A DNA stretch of 64,000 nt from NCBI RefSeq assembly GCF_036324505.1, contig NC_086362.1, positions 13,970,453 through 14,034,452 on the forward strand, given 5' to 3'. The DNA comes from Eleginops maclovinus. Lineage: Eukaryota > Chordata > Actinopteri > Perciformes > Eleginopidae. A program made the translations under genes and the position numbers. The number at the start of each line of letters is the position of its first letter. The stretch's first letter is position 1. Under the pieces are notes generated by a model that saw only the letters and a program-made list of their open reading frames with translations, did not search any database and was not told the origin of the DNA. This document shows positions 14,659-26,596 of the stretch, piece after piece.

Positions 14659-16527
14659 CTGATCCATGTCTCTCAAGCCAAACCCTTGCACCGAACAGTT
14701 GTGTGTGTGTGCGTGTGTGTGCGTGTGCTCTCATCCAGCACTTCATTTACACACTCACTACATGCGTGTTTGCACATGTGTGTGAACACAGGGGAGTCTG
14801 GTAAGGGGGATTTAGGTACGCCTGACCCTGTCTCAGGATAAACCAAAGAGGGGTCGGGTCTTCACCCTGTGGCCGGGCTTACAGCTGACAGAAAAAGCTT
14901 TGGAAATATTGAGCTACATTTGGTGTGTGTTTGAGTGTGTGTACATTACTCAGGAAGAGTTACAGGGCTCACTGCGAAGCGTCACAAGAAATGGCCGATT
15001 TCAAACTGAGTAAATGGCGTTATTGTTCAGCTCATGGTGTCCGAGTGATTCAGCAGACGCTGACAGCAGCGCACGCTTGCATAATTAACCTCTCAAAGAC
15101 TGTGATATACTCCGATGTCTACATTACCACACATACTATATTTAGCTTTCCATTTCTTTTGTTTCCATGGGAATGAAGGTTGACGGTGAGCGGCTGGGGC
15201 CTCGGGTATTTTCCAGAAGCAAAACGTCAGAATAGCTGGCTCCTGAACCATAGCTAGCTGCTCCACATTCTGGTGGGTTTGTCAAGAGATCATTTCCACT
15301 CGGACGAGTCCAAGCATCACTAGGTCTGTGTTTAACAGCTGCCCTAGTTTCCCCTCACACAGGCAGGCTTTCAGTTCACTACATCTGGATAATGTTTCAG
15401 CTAGGCTGCGTGGTCTGTGCTCGGCTCTGTGTGAGGGAGGGGTTTAGGATAGGTAATGCACATTAGAACACATTGGTTATACTATGTTACTTCCACTATG
15501 ATTCAAATATTTTAAATGTTAGACAATAAAAAAGGAAGAAATATAAAGCCATGTTCATACCCTTTAATTCATTACTGCTTGTTTTTTGGGAGAATCTGAC
15601 ATGTTTTACACTCAGGATCCAATCAAATTGAAGGTTTCACCTGAACCAGTCACACCAATGCTGCTCTCAATCCAAGCAGTGTCCTATATGGCGACGGCCC
15701 ACTTCCTGATTCCCATGGGGGGGAGCTGATCTTGCAATGTGCTTTTCCTATCAAATATTCCGACAGCATACTTTCAGTGACGGCTCAAATACTTCTCACA
15801 GGATACAACAAAAGGTCAAATATAAATATTTCAAACACACATGTGACACCAGGAAGAGCAACGCATATGATTCCTGTCTGTTAAAGCAGATTTACTTGAA
15901 CCGAAGACGCCTACAAAACAGATCCGGATAAGATTGTTTTAAAGCAGAGATTGTCAAGATTTTGTACTTTAAAACAGTTCAACCGTAGTACAGTCATGCC
16001 GTTCTATCTTGGAATTCCACTACACCAGAAAAAATACTGCCGTGGTGTTCAGCCAGAGTTGGCCTCTCCAAATAGCTGGAGCTTCCTGTTTAGGATTTCT
16101 CATCAAACAGCAGCAGCGTTGGCAACCAGCCTGGGGTTTCCCCTCCATGAACGTAACCTCCACTCAGCCTGCGCCTGGAGGCTGAATGTGCTTTTACTGC
16201 TGCCTTCACTCTGTCTCTGCTGGATCCACGTCATGTAACCCCTTAAAACAGCTCATGAATGCTCGCATTATGATTTCACTCAACAATGTTATTTAACACA
16301 ATTAACCAACTTGTTTGCCTGGATTTTGATTTTCTGTATCCACGATGACAGGAGTGTTACATACAAACAAAATACTATAATTTATATCAAATGTACAAAT
16401 CTAAGTAAGGATGTGCAATTTATATAACCATGAGAAATGTAGGTTACAATGTGCCAACTGTCAGTCTATTTTTCTTGTTTTATCAGACTGGAGAGGCTGC
16501 TGTATATAAGCTAGTGTAATGCCGCTA

Positions 16528-17192
16528 CACTAGGGCTGCCCTGGACTAAAGATTGTTGTAGTCGACTAATAGTCGTCAATTTAGGCGATTAGTCGACTAA
16601 TCGTCTCACGTATCTGATATATTATGGTTTATCAAAAAAAAGTAATAAACAAATGTTTATTACTTCTCCCAAAATGGTTTCAGTTCAAAAGCTGATAAAG
16701 AATGTTATTATAACAGCATGGTATGTTGTGCTTCACATGAAATATAAAATAAAACTGTAATAATTAACCGTTGATATATAAATTAAACTGTATGTAGAAA
16801 GCCATGAGAGTCACAGCGGTCCGCCCGGCAGCGGTACAAACAGCAGAAGCTCCGGTAAGGATTTTAAATGTGTGTGTGAACAGGCAGCGAGCACACACAC
16901 TGAGCATCGAGTTCTAGTTTCTATAATTCATATCTGAATATAACAACCCAATTAATACTACACTGGATACAGCGACAAACTCATCGGCAAAAATCCCTCC
17001 GCACATTACGCCCTCATCATGAATTATTATTAAAAGCTAATATTTATTCTTAATTAACCTGCAGGTGATTTCCTGGATATGCCTGTCCACAAAGCTGGCT
17101 GCTATCTCTCCTGGATGGGTGAGCTACTGAGCAGCTGGCGATACGTTAACCCTTCAACCCGTTAAAGGATCAGTCATCATTGTAGCTGGGCA
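16528..17192. mobile_element. Possible hAT-type non-autonomous element
   Basis: The left end TAGGGCTGCCC is followed by GTAGTCGACTAATAGTCG-type sequence that I associate with fish hAT MITEs. A candidate right end, GGGCAGCTT, lies near 17185. The ends match over only about 7-8 bases and I could not confirm a target duplication, so the right boundary is uncertain. Confidence 0.35.
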
Positions 17193-17927
17193 GCTTGATA
17201 ATGAGGGGGCGGGGGGGGGGGGGCTTCTTCATTCAAGTTCCCACCAGAACATTTTTACTTTTCATCATTTGTATTTTCTGTTTATTTAAGACTACATCCT
17301 CCCCCTCTATGATGCTCCCCCATTTTGCTCTTCTGCACGCAGCTGTTGCTGCTGTGAGGAAACTCCCTGCCTCCCCCAAGAGACGCTAAATCTCCTTTAG
17401 TTCGTGACTTTGTGTTGTTGGCCATTAGGATCATTCAGCCACGCAGCGCCCTGACAGTGTCTGAGACCACACTGCAGATAATGATGGAGAGAATAAAGAA
17501 AGACTCCATGCCTTCACTTCAGCTCTATTCAAATAAAAAAAGGTAACCAGGAAAAGAGAACAAGGGAAAGGAGTTGTTCTGTGAGTCATATGCAGCTAAT
17601 CAGAAATCAGACGGTTGTTATCAGAGAGTGAGTCACACTCCTTCATGTGGTATCACTTTGAGGAGTGGAGTTATAAAAATGGAAAGTGATAGAAAGGGTG
17701 ATAGCGTGCTGAATTCAAGCTGCATGAAAGACACGTGGTTAGCAAGGCCGCTACTATCGTAACCTGACCCCCTCCCACTACTACAGACAGAAGAGAGACA
17801 GTGATAAACATGTAGGGTCAAAACACTCACAGAGGAAGATGATTTGAGGGGCAAAATAAAAAAGGAACTGCTTCGGGCAAACATGTGTTAACATGTTGTC
17901 TGTCAGCATGAGGCTTGGTGTACTCAC

Positions 17928-18022
17928 CCCGGGCTGACAACTTCTTAGTATTGATTATTTTGGCAGCGTATTCCTGGCCTGTGGAAATCTTCATGCACCG
18001 TCTCACCACAGAGAACGCCCCC
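17928..18022 (-). CDS. camk2d: CaMKII delta coding exon 2
   Basis: This exon encodes the start of the kinase domain of calcium/calmodulin-dependent protein kinase II: the glycine-rich loop (GAFSVVRRC) and the VAIK-type lysine segment ([15 protein letters not shown]). The lysine in AAKI is the ATP-binding residue. The exon is 95 nt, the length I know for CaMKII exon 2, and has an AG acceptor and a GTGAGT donor. It enters in phase 2, completing the Lys codon left open by exon 1, and leaves in phase 1, as expected before the Asp of the next exon. The residues [12 protein letters not shown] are closer to the delta isoform ([12 protein letters not shown]) than to alpha, beta or gamma, so I call camk2d. 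Which teleost duplicate it is cannot be told from this. Exon 3 was not found in the window, so it should lie beyond position 1. Confidence 0.93.
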
Positions 18023-21000
18023 CTAAGGAAGAGTCAGAGATCTGTCACAAAACAGCAGGAGATTCCTCCACATGCACACTTCTGGGCAACGGAAAGACCT
18101 TGAATTGTGAATTTCTGGATTAGAAGTTCCATTTTAGACATTATCGGCACTACTGAAAGAATCTTTCGGTTTAAATGTGTCATCCTCACCGTGTTAATTT
18201 GGATTTTGTTCTTCCTCTTTACATTTTATGATACTACTTAATATATACTTTAATTTGTATTTCTGTAAATGTACAATATAATTCTGTAGCTATCTCAGAA
18301 TCAGCGCCAGAGCAGATCTACTGGAGGGGCATTGGGTCATTGGCGGATGCCTCCCCCCCCCTTAGAGCCGGCACTGAGTTAACTCAATGAACAAAACTAA
18401 TCTTGTTTATTGTCTGTACTGTCTGTAAGCGCCACAAACATTACAAATCAATCATTTAAGTGTATGAACCAGTGTTTTGGATCTGGAACTTGAAAAATGA
18501 AAGTTCAGATTTAGAATACACAGCTTTTATTTCAGAGTGTTCGATACATATTTAATCCAAATGCAGGTACGTGAAGGGTTAGATATCAGCAGGTAATCAA
18601 TGTAGGACTTAGACCAAGATCGAGCCCAGCACAGGTGTTTTCATATATTCTTATTCTGTGTGACTGGTGAAGCCGCACACAGTCTAGTATTCGACATACT
18701 TATCTCATCTTCTCCTTCTTCCACAAATGTTGTCATGCTACTCATCGGGCAGCTTGACACAAAACACACATAAAAAAAACGTGCGGAAGACCGGGATCGG
18801 TGTGCTATGTCTTTTATAAGAGATTCACCGAGCCGTTTTCACGCAAATCACAGAAAACTGCGATCAGTTTCACCATAGGAATGAATGGGAAATCCATTTG
18901 AACAGAGCTGAAAAAACACCCCACTTTGACCCCAGATTCCGCATACTTTAACGAAGAACAAAAATGACACGTTTAAACGCTTCTCGAGGCCATGGACTTT
19001 ATTAAACTAATTGGATATTTGTTGATAGTAGTCGCAGCTTACGTTTTGTGAAAGTGCCACACTGTTTCACATTTTATAATGGGTGTGTGTGGGAGAGCAC
19101 TTTAAGACTTAGAGGGGGGACATCATGCTCTGATCTCTGAACACACCTGTCAGTCTCTAACTAAATCGAGTGGTGGTCTAAAGATGTTCAGAAACCACGC
19201 AGGAAGGTGGTACAAGAATCCAAAAATGTAATAGATAAACAGTTAAAATAGTCAGCTAAAAGTGAGATCAAATAATGGTTCTAACATGCCATAGCAACAC
19301 GCGCACCACGGCTTCAGTCACACAGTCAACATTTCTCTGAATTTTCTAATCGCCTATTTTATGCCATTTGGACGTTATTTGACATTGGAGAACACCGCAG
19401 AGACTAATCTGTCATCATCTAACTTTGAGTTGCCTGTATGTAGGCGTGAACGTGATCATGAATCTGTCTCGATGTGTCAGCCGGAGTCTGACCCAGCCCA
19501 ATAACCCTTAAAGGAAAGTCATTAGAGCTAATGGAGGATTTGAATGACTCATTCTCAAAATTAAACTGATGGGAGCAGTTTAAATTAGGACACTGAGGAC
19601 AAGTTCTCAAAGACCAATTTTGAAATTGTTCCAAGAACAAACTCAAAAGTTGAAGAACACATTTGAATTGTGTAATTTTTTCTTTTTAATGTTTTTCTTT
19701 TTAATATTTTTAACACATGCTTCTTGGGTAATAATAAGCTGTCTTTGGCTCCTTTCTTGCTGTAACAAATGCAGATTTCCCCTCTGGGACGAATAAAGGA
19801 ATTCTGATTCTGAATTCAATTAGAAGGACTGCATTATGGCAGTGAGGTACACAAATAATCATACTACCCAGCCAAAGATAATCGGCCCAACTTATTTTGC
19901 TACTGTGACGCTGCTCGCCTCATAGGAATGTATTCTTCATAATTGAAGAAAGGTGCAGTGTTGTATCGGACAGTGAGGTTATAGGTTTGAGAAGTCAACA
20001 TAAACTTTGATTTGCTTTTCGAAGTGAGTGTGAAGTGGAACGCCTGCTGGACCGGTGCGTAGGAGCAGAGCATGGGTTGGCAACACAGAACCAAAAGACA
20101 ATGTGTGCACAGCCTCTTGTTCGCTAAGAATACCAACACCTGTACCTAAAGACTGACCCTCCAGCTCCCCTCGCACCACGACCTCAGCTTCATGGCTGAA
20201 GTGCTCATCTTTCCCATGAGCAGCCGGACCACCAGAATCTTAAATGCTTAACGTATATTCAACAAATCCTCAGAAAGCCTACATTATTCCCATGTTTCAT
20301 TTGTAACCGAAACTTCCTTATCCATCCAAACATTCCTGAAGACGGAGCAGATCAATAATTGCCTGTCATAATATGTAGTCAATGTAATAAATGATTGATA
20401 GGTCGGCTCAGAGTACACCTGTGATTTACATTTTACAATGTAGTTTAGTATCGGATGATCTTTGCTCCTAACTTTAAAAAATACACTACATGATTTAACA
20501 TAAAATAAGTCAAAAAGCAGAGTTACACTTCCCAAAGCTCACTAATGACATAATGCAAACGTGGATATGTGCAGCTTTAGCCTTGTTTTTACATTTGGTA
20601 AAATAATCTTTAAAACTGAACTGCTTCAGGCTGGATCTGTTGTAAGGCACCAGAGGCTGCAGTATTTTCACCCAGTTTGCAAAAGGGCGGAAACACACAT
20701 AGCCCAAATGATTGAGAAATACATTCAGATTCTTAAAAACCTGAATCATAGTCTCTGATAAGGCAGGCTTCTTTTACCTACAGCGGACTGACAAGGGATC
20801 TGTTCCAGCTGACCTCCGCTGATAGTCACACCAGCACATTTCTTGTGTTACCTTGTCTAGCAGAGGAAAACGCTTGTTGAAACATTATATTAAACGACCA
20901 TTATATTCGGTATGCCTTCCAAGGCACTCATCCTTGTTTCTATTTTGTGTTCAACTTTCTCAATCGCAGCGTCAGACAATCCCATGCATTCTTTCTCCGA

Positions 21001-21322
21001 CACACTGATGGGCGTCACCCTGCACTCACACTGATTCACAAAGTTTACAGAAACATGCACACATGTGAAGTATTAAACACAATACTCCGGGGTTTATCTG
21101 GAGACTTTTTATCACGCCTGTGCGCGTTATAACTTGATCTAAACTAAGTCTAAAGAAACTGGAATTGTATTTGGAGTGACGTGCTGCACACGCGCGCACA
21201 GGGCGCATATCAAGGTGCAAACAGGTAGGCGGCGAGGTGTCTGAGGTTTTGGTTAATATAACACAAATAGTGAAAGCATAGGGCTAAATAGCAAATGCAT
21301 TTGTAAAATAAAGAGAACTTAC
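18023..21322 (-). other. camk2d: camk2d intron 1
   Basis: This non-coding stretch lies between the two recognised camk2d exons. It holds a LINE 3' tail (about 19712-19817) and a short region with CAG(C/T)GCC-type ends (about 18301-18378) that may be a tiny MITE. The part around 18750-19110 looks like a dispersed fish repeat by general resemblance only. I see no other gene. Confidence 0.6.
19712..19817 (+). repeat. LINE 3' tail
   Basis: The plus strand reads CCCTCTGGGACGAATAAAGG and then an ATTCTGATTCTGAA tail, typical of L2/CR1-like fish LINEs. Only the extreme 3' end is present. Confidence 0.55.
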
Positions 21323-21384
21323 TTCCCCAGCTCCTCGTAGAGCTGGTACTCGTCGGTGAACCTGGTGCAGGTGGTTGAAGCCAT
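21323..21384 (-). CDS. camk2d: CaMKII delta coding exon 1 (start codon)
   Basis: The exon starts with ATG and encodes [20 protein letters not shown] plus two bases of a Lys codon, then a GTAAGT donor. This is the conserved N-terminus of CaMKII; the opening MAST is typical of the delta isoform. Joined to the exon at 17928-18022 it reads ...EELGKGAFSVV with no frame break. Intron 1 is about 3.3 kb. The sequence just upstream (21385-21610) is relatively GC-rich and fits a promoter and 5' UTR. The gene is transcribed leftward, so only the first 51 complete codons are inside the window. Confidence 0.93.
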
Positions 21385-22864
21385 GTTCAGGTGAGCAGAG
21401 ACACACTGGGGAACTGAAAGCTCAGTCGCTTAAATAGACTACACTCCACCAACCCTGTCCCCTCCGGGTCCCAAAGTAACAGTTGTCGCTTTTCGGTGTA
21501 GAAACGAAGCAGCCGCAGGAAGTGTTCAGGGGTAAGTAAAGGCTTGTGAAGGCGGCACCGCTCGGCTCCTGCTGCAGACCCGCTTCTCTGGAGTTGACAG
21601 GGACGTCTCAACCTGCTGTTGTGTTTGTCTTCACACTGACACTGGAGGATTGGTCCCTAGTGAAGAGAGAGCTTCTTAAAAATACCTCGTTTCCGGTCTG
21701 TTGTAATTTCAGAATAAAACACGTTGAACAAACCATATATACATTAAATTAGCTTCATCTTGTAAAAACGTATCATACTTTTAACTAAATGCAGTCCATT
21801 AAAATGTTGACATTTTGTCAACCTTGTGGCGAGATGTTACGGCAAAGAGAAGTGAACTTTAATATTTACTTTAAATTGGAGGTAAATGACTTGACATCCG
21901 GCTTTTCTCTGCATACAGTATTTAGCCTAATGAAAGTGGATTTCGTCTCAACGCTTCCTTGTTCAAAATGCAACACAAGGGCGACATCTAGCGGTAGCTG
22001 GTTGACATACCAGCTGGTTTGACAGCACCCAATGATCCTGTAAAAGACATGAAAGCCTGAAAGTCAGTCAGCTATTTTTACTTTTGATGATTTGATCGAA
22101 ATTACACAGCTACACGTATGTTATCGACAATACAGCTTTATTATTTTCCCGGATGAATGATCATAAAAAATGTCAGACAGAACCAAAGAAAAACCATAGG
22201 AAATTGGGGGAATAAGGTTCACATCAAGTGAAAAAACAAAAATAAATATAAAACAGTATAGTATAATATAAATACATACAATATGTGGCATAAAACTGGA
22301 CTCTTCTTTACAGCTGGTTCATTAATTTTCACTGATATCCCATATCATTAATCGTCCTTTGTTTCATTTAACTAGGATGTAGATCTTAAAAGTTCCTTGG
22401 GACACACCAGCCATAATCATTTAGGTCAGACATTTAAAAAATATTTTTGGGGGGACACACAAAATAGTGCCCTAATTGACCAAAAAAACCTTTCCAAAGT
22501 ACTTTTTCACCCTCAAAAAAATCCTAATTGTTCCCATTACTGAGGCAGTTGTCCTAAGAGCCTTTCAGCTTCACATGCACACTCTGTTAACTGGATCCTT
22601 ATTCCCCTTTTAGCCTCTAAGCCGATCTAATCCACCAATGAGGAAGCGCTGATCTCCTCTCATGCAGCTGTAGTAGTGCAGTTCACTGCTCATTGAAGCA
22701 CAATGACTGGATGGCTTCGTTTTAATAGATAACAATCAATCTGTCTACTGTACATCTGTCTACATCATCACCATGACGATGCACTATTAATAGGATGAGT
22801 AGCAGTCCGTTCAAAGCTGGATCTGCTGCCCTCCGCTGTCTGGTTGGAAGACATTGTCACACAC
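21385..22864. other. camk2d upstream region, no gene seen
   Basis: The first 200-300 bases next to the camk2d start are comparatively GC-rich and probably include the promoter and 5' UTR. Beyond about 21700 the sequence is AT-rich and I see no coding features. Confidence 0.45.
21429..21437 (-). promoter_or_regulatory. camk2d: possible TATA-like box of camk2d
   Basis: Read on the minus strand, the sequence CTATTTAAG lies about 45-50 bases upstream of the camk2d start codon. It resembles a TATA box. If it is used, the 5' UTR would be very short, which is unusual for this gene, so this is only a candidate. Confidence 0.2.
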
Positions 22865-23080
22865 ATCCATATATTTGACTTTTACTTTTAACAGAGTATC
22901 CCTACACTCTGGTACTTCTACTTTTACTCAAGTACAACATCTGAGTACTTCTCCCACCTCTGTGAAAGCCTGTCTCAACAGGCACAAAAATTCCTGTCCC
23001 TTATTTTCCACGATATGTTAAAAAGTAAGTTCTCTATCAATACATTCACTTTTTACTCCACTACATTTATTTAAAACCAC
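22865..23080. repeat. Interspersed repeat of the 'tacttctactttta' family
   Basis: Motifs such as GGTACTTCTACTTTTACTCA and TTTTTACTCCACTACATTTA mark a repeat that is very abundant in teleosts. Related copies in this window are at 43660-44055 (opposite orientation) and at the right edge from 63885. Confidence 0.6.
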
Positions 23081-23167
23081 TAGTTATTTACTTAACATAT
23101 TCACATTATAAGCTAATACAAAACATCCATCTGGTAACACATATAAACTATGATGTGTTACCAGATG

Positions 23168-24236
23168 AATGCTCATTCTCCGCCAAGAACACCGCCTGCT
23201 GCTGCTTCTCCACCTAGAACACCACCTGCTGCTCATTCTCTGCCTAGTACACTGCCTGCTGCTCATTCTCCGCCAAGAACACCGCCTGCTGCTCATTCTC
23301 TGCCTAGTACACTGCCTGCTGCTCATTCTCCGCCAAGAACACCGCCTGCTGCTCATTCTCCGCCTAGAACACAGCCTGCTGCTGCTTCTCCGCCTAGAAC
23401 ACCGCCTGCTGCTCATTCTCCACCTAGAACACACCCTGCTGCTGCTTCTCCGCCTAGAACACAGCCTGCTGTTGCTTCTCCGCCTAAAACACCGCCTGCT
23501 GCTCATTCTCCGCCTAGAACCCCGCCTGCTGCTGCTTCTCCGCCTAGAACACAGCCTGCTGTTGCTTCTCCGCCTAGAACACAGCCTGCTGCTGCTTCTC
23601 CGCCTAGAACACCGCCTGCTGCTACTTCTCCGCCTAGAACACTGCCTGCTGCTGCTGCTCTGCCTAGAACACTGCCTGCTGCTGCTTCTCCGCCTAGAAC
23701 ACTGCCTGCTGCTGCTTCTCTGCCTAGAACACCGCCTGCTGCTGCTTCTCCGCCTAGAACACAGCCTGCTGCTGCTTCTCTGCCTAGAACACCGCCTGCT
23801 GCTGCTTCTCTGCCTAGAACACCGCCTGCTGCTGCTTCTCCGCCTAGAACACTGCCTGCTGCTGCTTCTCTGCCTAGAACACCGCCTGCTGCTGCTTCTC
23901 CGCCTAGAACACAGCCTGCTGCTGCTTCTCTGCCTAGAACACAGCCTGCTGCTGCTTCTCCACCTAGAACACCGCCTGCTGCTGCTTCTCTGCCTAGAAC
24001 ATCGCCTGCTGCTGCTTCTCCGCCTAGAACACCGCCTACTGCTGCTTCTCTGCCTAGATCACAGCCTGCTGCTGCTTCTTTGCCTAAAACACCGCCTGCT
24101 GCTGCTTCTCTGCCTAGAACACCGCCTGCTGCTGCTTCTCCGCCTAGAACACCGCCTGCTGCTGCTTCTTTGCCTAAAACACCGCCTGCTGCTGCTTCTC
24201 CGCCTAGAACACCGCCTGCTGCTGCTTCTCTGCCTG
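23168..24236. repeat. 30-bp minisatellite, about 35 units
   Basis: The consensus unit is CCTGCTGCTGCTTCTCCGCC plus TAGAACACCG. Early copies carry a GCTCATTCT variant and later copies a GCTGCTTCT variant, so the array has internal substructure. As the unit is a multiple of three, frames stay open for over 1 kb. On the plus strand they would read PPAAASPPRT or LLLLLRLEHR repeats, and on the minus strand AAAGGVLGGE repeats. None is supported as a gene. The array ends about 35 bases before a splice-acceptor-like site for the HECT-like gene, so it may be intronic or just upstream. Confidence 0.95.
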
Positions 24237-24271
24237 TAGTCAAACTTGGATTGAAAAGAGTTTCCTTTCAG

Positions 24272-25933
24272 GAATCCTCATTGTGATTGATGAGGAAATT
24301 CAGATAGGGTATGCTCTCCTGGATGACGAAAACCCTCTTGATGATACTCTACCTCTTGATGATACTCTACCCCTTGTTGATACTCTACCCCTTGATGATA
24401 CTCTACCTCTTGATGATACTCTACCTCTTGATGATACTCTACCTCTTGTTTAAACTCTACCTCTTGATGATACTCTACCTCTTGTTGATACTCTACCCCT
24501 TGTTGATACTCTACCTCTTGATGATACTCTACCTCTTGATGATACTCTACCTCTTGTTGATATTCTACCTCTTGATGATACTCTACCTCTTGTTGAAACT
24601 CTACCTCTTGATGATACTCTACCTCTTGATGATACTCTACCTCTTGATGATACTCTACCTCTTGTTGATACTCTACCTCTTGTTGATACTCTACCTCTTG
24701 TTGATACCCTACCTCTTGATGATACTCTACCTCTTGTTGATACTCTACTAGGCTTAGTTCATGTGGACAGTGTGGAACCACGCAAGATCACAAAGCTAAG
24801 GCTTCACAGGGGAAACGTTTTTGAAGAATGAAATGCTGCCTGTGAGGATGGTCGTGTATCTGTAGATACCCCTTTCTTGGAGGTTGAGATGGTCCTACCC
24901 AATGGTACCACAGAGAAAGGAGAAGACATTGGCGGAATTTTGCATGATGCATTAAGTGAGTACTGGGAGACCTTTGCTATGAAATGCACTGGTGGAAACA
25001 CACTGAGAATACCGATGACAAAACATGACATGAAGGACGAGTGGGAAAGCACAGCTAAAGTATTGGTCTTAGGCTACAACATGGTCAATTACTTTCTTCC
25101 CTCTTCCCTACTGTCTTGGACTGGAAATCATGGATGATGAGCTGTTTGGAACTTGAATGGAATGGTTAGATTTCATACAGGCCCATGATGTAAAACGTCT
25201 TGTCACCAAAGACAATGTAAGGAAAACATTGCTTGAAGTGGCACATAAAGCAATGGTGCAGGATCCAGCATACATAGCAGATTGTTGGGAGCCAGTGTTG
25301 AACCGGCTGCAGCTGCCACCAGGGGGGTTGGATGAGGTGATGACCAGCCTCGCTCCTACCGGCAGGAAGGTTGTAGCCAAGCTACATCATGAGAGCCTAA
25401 GCAAAAGAGAACAGGAGATCCTGGATTTCCTGAAGAGGTTCATCAGGAAGTGTAGTGACGTGCGGCTCAGAAAGTTCCTTAGATTTTGTACTAGTAATTA
25501 TTATTCAAGATTATTTTAATTGCAGTTGTGATGGTATTTTTTACCCATATTATTGTATTTTTGTAAATGAAGTCATTAAGAAAGACCTCCTTAAAACCAA
25601 AAGTAACTTACCAAAGCATATTGGTAGTAGACATTATTGTGATGCCAGAGACGTATATTATTCTTAAGTAATAGCTATAGCTCAAATAATTGACTAATGG
25701 GGGGCAACCATACTATATATTCTGGGTTTTCATTAATATTTGGAGACCTCCTGGTTTCCAAGGAAATCCACCTCAGATTCGCTGAGCCTAAGAGTGCCTT
25801 TACACGAAACCCTCAGTCCCTCACATGCAGGTGCGTGTTGGAAGTCCCTAACAACTATGAGTCATACCTTGAGCTGGCAGAGGAATTCAGCACCGTCCTT
25901 GATGCCAACATGGGGGTGATGGACATCATTTAG
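24272..25933 (+). pseudogene. Decayed HECT-like E3 ligase gene of a multi-copy fish family
   Basis: After a good acceptor (polypyrimidine then CAG at 24271) the frame reads ILIVIDEEIQIGYALL, then about 23 hexapeptide DTLPL(D/V) repeats, then KITKLRLHRGNVFEE and a long unique region with VEMVLPNGTTEKGEDIGGIL. A shifted frame continues with MEWLDFIQAHDVKRLV to LRKFLRFCT at 25493. After a likely intron (GTAATT donor, AG at 25745) it ends with EPKSAFTRNPQSLTCRCVLE and a stop at 25933. The last part resembles the HECT C-lobe, and the Cys of LTCRC would be at the catalytic position. Breaks are a TAA at 24451, a TGA at 24829, a frameshift between about 25110 and 25150 and a TGA just before 25157. 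I infer a former ubiquitin-ligase-like protein, now inactive. The family assignment is from memory of related fish proteins. Confidence 0.6.
24334..24749 (+). repeat. 18-bp minisatellite, about 23 units, in frame with the HECT-like gene
   Basis: The unit is CTCTACCTCTTGATGATA, with GATGAT and GTTGAT variants. In the plus-strand frame that continues into the HECT-like gene it reads as repeats of DTLPLD or DTLPLV. One unit carries an in-frame TAA (24451-24453). The minus strand is also open (YHQEVE repeats), but the plus-strand reading is preferred because unique coding sequence flanks it in frame on both sides. Confidence 0.9.
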
Positions 25934-26215
25934 TGGTAAGTGTCAGGTGCGTTTCAATTTAAATGTTTGCATCTGTACATCTAAATCTGTGTGGGGTTCA
26001 TATCCATGTTGTTTTTCAGTCCTACCTAGGACAGAGCAGGATTTGGCGCTTGACTGCCTGGAGGCCCCTGAGGGATAGCATCGTGTCAGTATTACCTGTA
26101 ATACCTATTTTCTTTTCATTTGGCTAATTAATCTATTTAGGTTCATCTAAGAATGTTCATCTAAGATTGTCAAGACCATGTCAATGCCAAGTTGGTTGTA
26201 TTTTAAGATTAATGA
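25934..26215. other. 3' flank of the HECT-like pseudogene
   Basis: A short AT-rich interval follows the last HECT-like exon. I see no gene. It is followed by the TTAA-flanked foldback element. Confidence 0.4.
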
Positions 26216-26219
26216 TTAA

Positions 26220-26592
26220 AGGAAAGGTTCTCTATTTAGGACATTAGGGGCTATTTGCAGTCTGTATTCCATAAACCAGAAATATAGAGCGTCATTTCAA
26301 TGATTGCTTCACTTTTCACCTTAAACTCTCGTTCTCAAAGACAGGATACTCACCGGGTGGTCACAGGTGTCTGTTAGATGTGCAGACAAAACATCTTGGC
26401 AAATTATGCTTCCCATCAGGTTTTATGCATCATTTAACATGGAACTATAGCTAATATCACTAAGCCCGCCAGCAAAGGATCTCACGCTAGCTCAATACTG
26501 AAGCAATCATTTAAATGACGATCTCTATGTTTCTGGTTTATGGAATACAGACTGCAAATAGCCCCCAAAGTCATAAATAGCAAACCTATGCT
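26220..26592. mobile_element. TTAA-flanked foldback MITE, 373 bp
   Basis: TTAA at 26216-26219 and at 26593-26596 flank two inverted arms of roughly 90 bases each. The arms share GGCTATTTGCAGTCTGTATT and its continuation CCATAAACCAGAAA. The ends read AG(G/C)A(A/T)AGGTT after TTAA. A TTAA target duplication is known for piggyBac and Kolobok elements; which applies is not determined. There is no coding capacity. Confidence 0.75.
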
Positions 26593-26596
26593 TTAA

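Noticed and set aside
18301..18378. Possible 77-bp MITE with CAG(C/T)GCC ends
   Set aside because: The ends match over too few bases and no target duplication could be confirmed.
18750..19110. Possible dispersed fish repeat
   Set aside because: The resemblance (for example GGAATGAATGGGAAATCCAT) is from memory only; no ends or second copy are visible in the window.
23150..24286. Long open frame reading as a proline/alanine-rich protein
   Set aside because: It is a translation of the 30-bp minisatellite; other frames on both strands are equally open and no unique domain is present.
24278..24781. Minus-strand frame of YHQEVE repeats
   Set aside because: The plus-strand frame of the same array continues into recognisable coding sequence on both sides, so the minus reading is a shadow.
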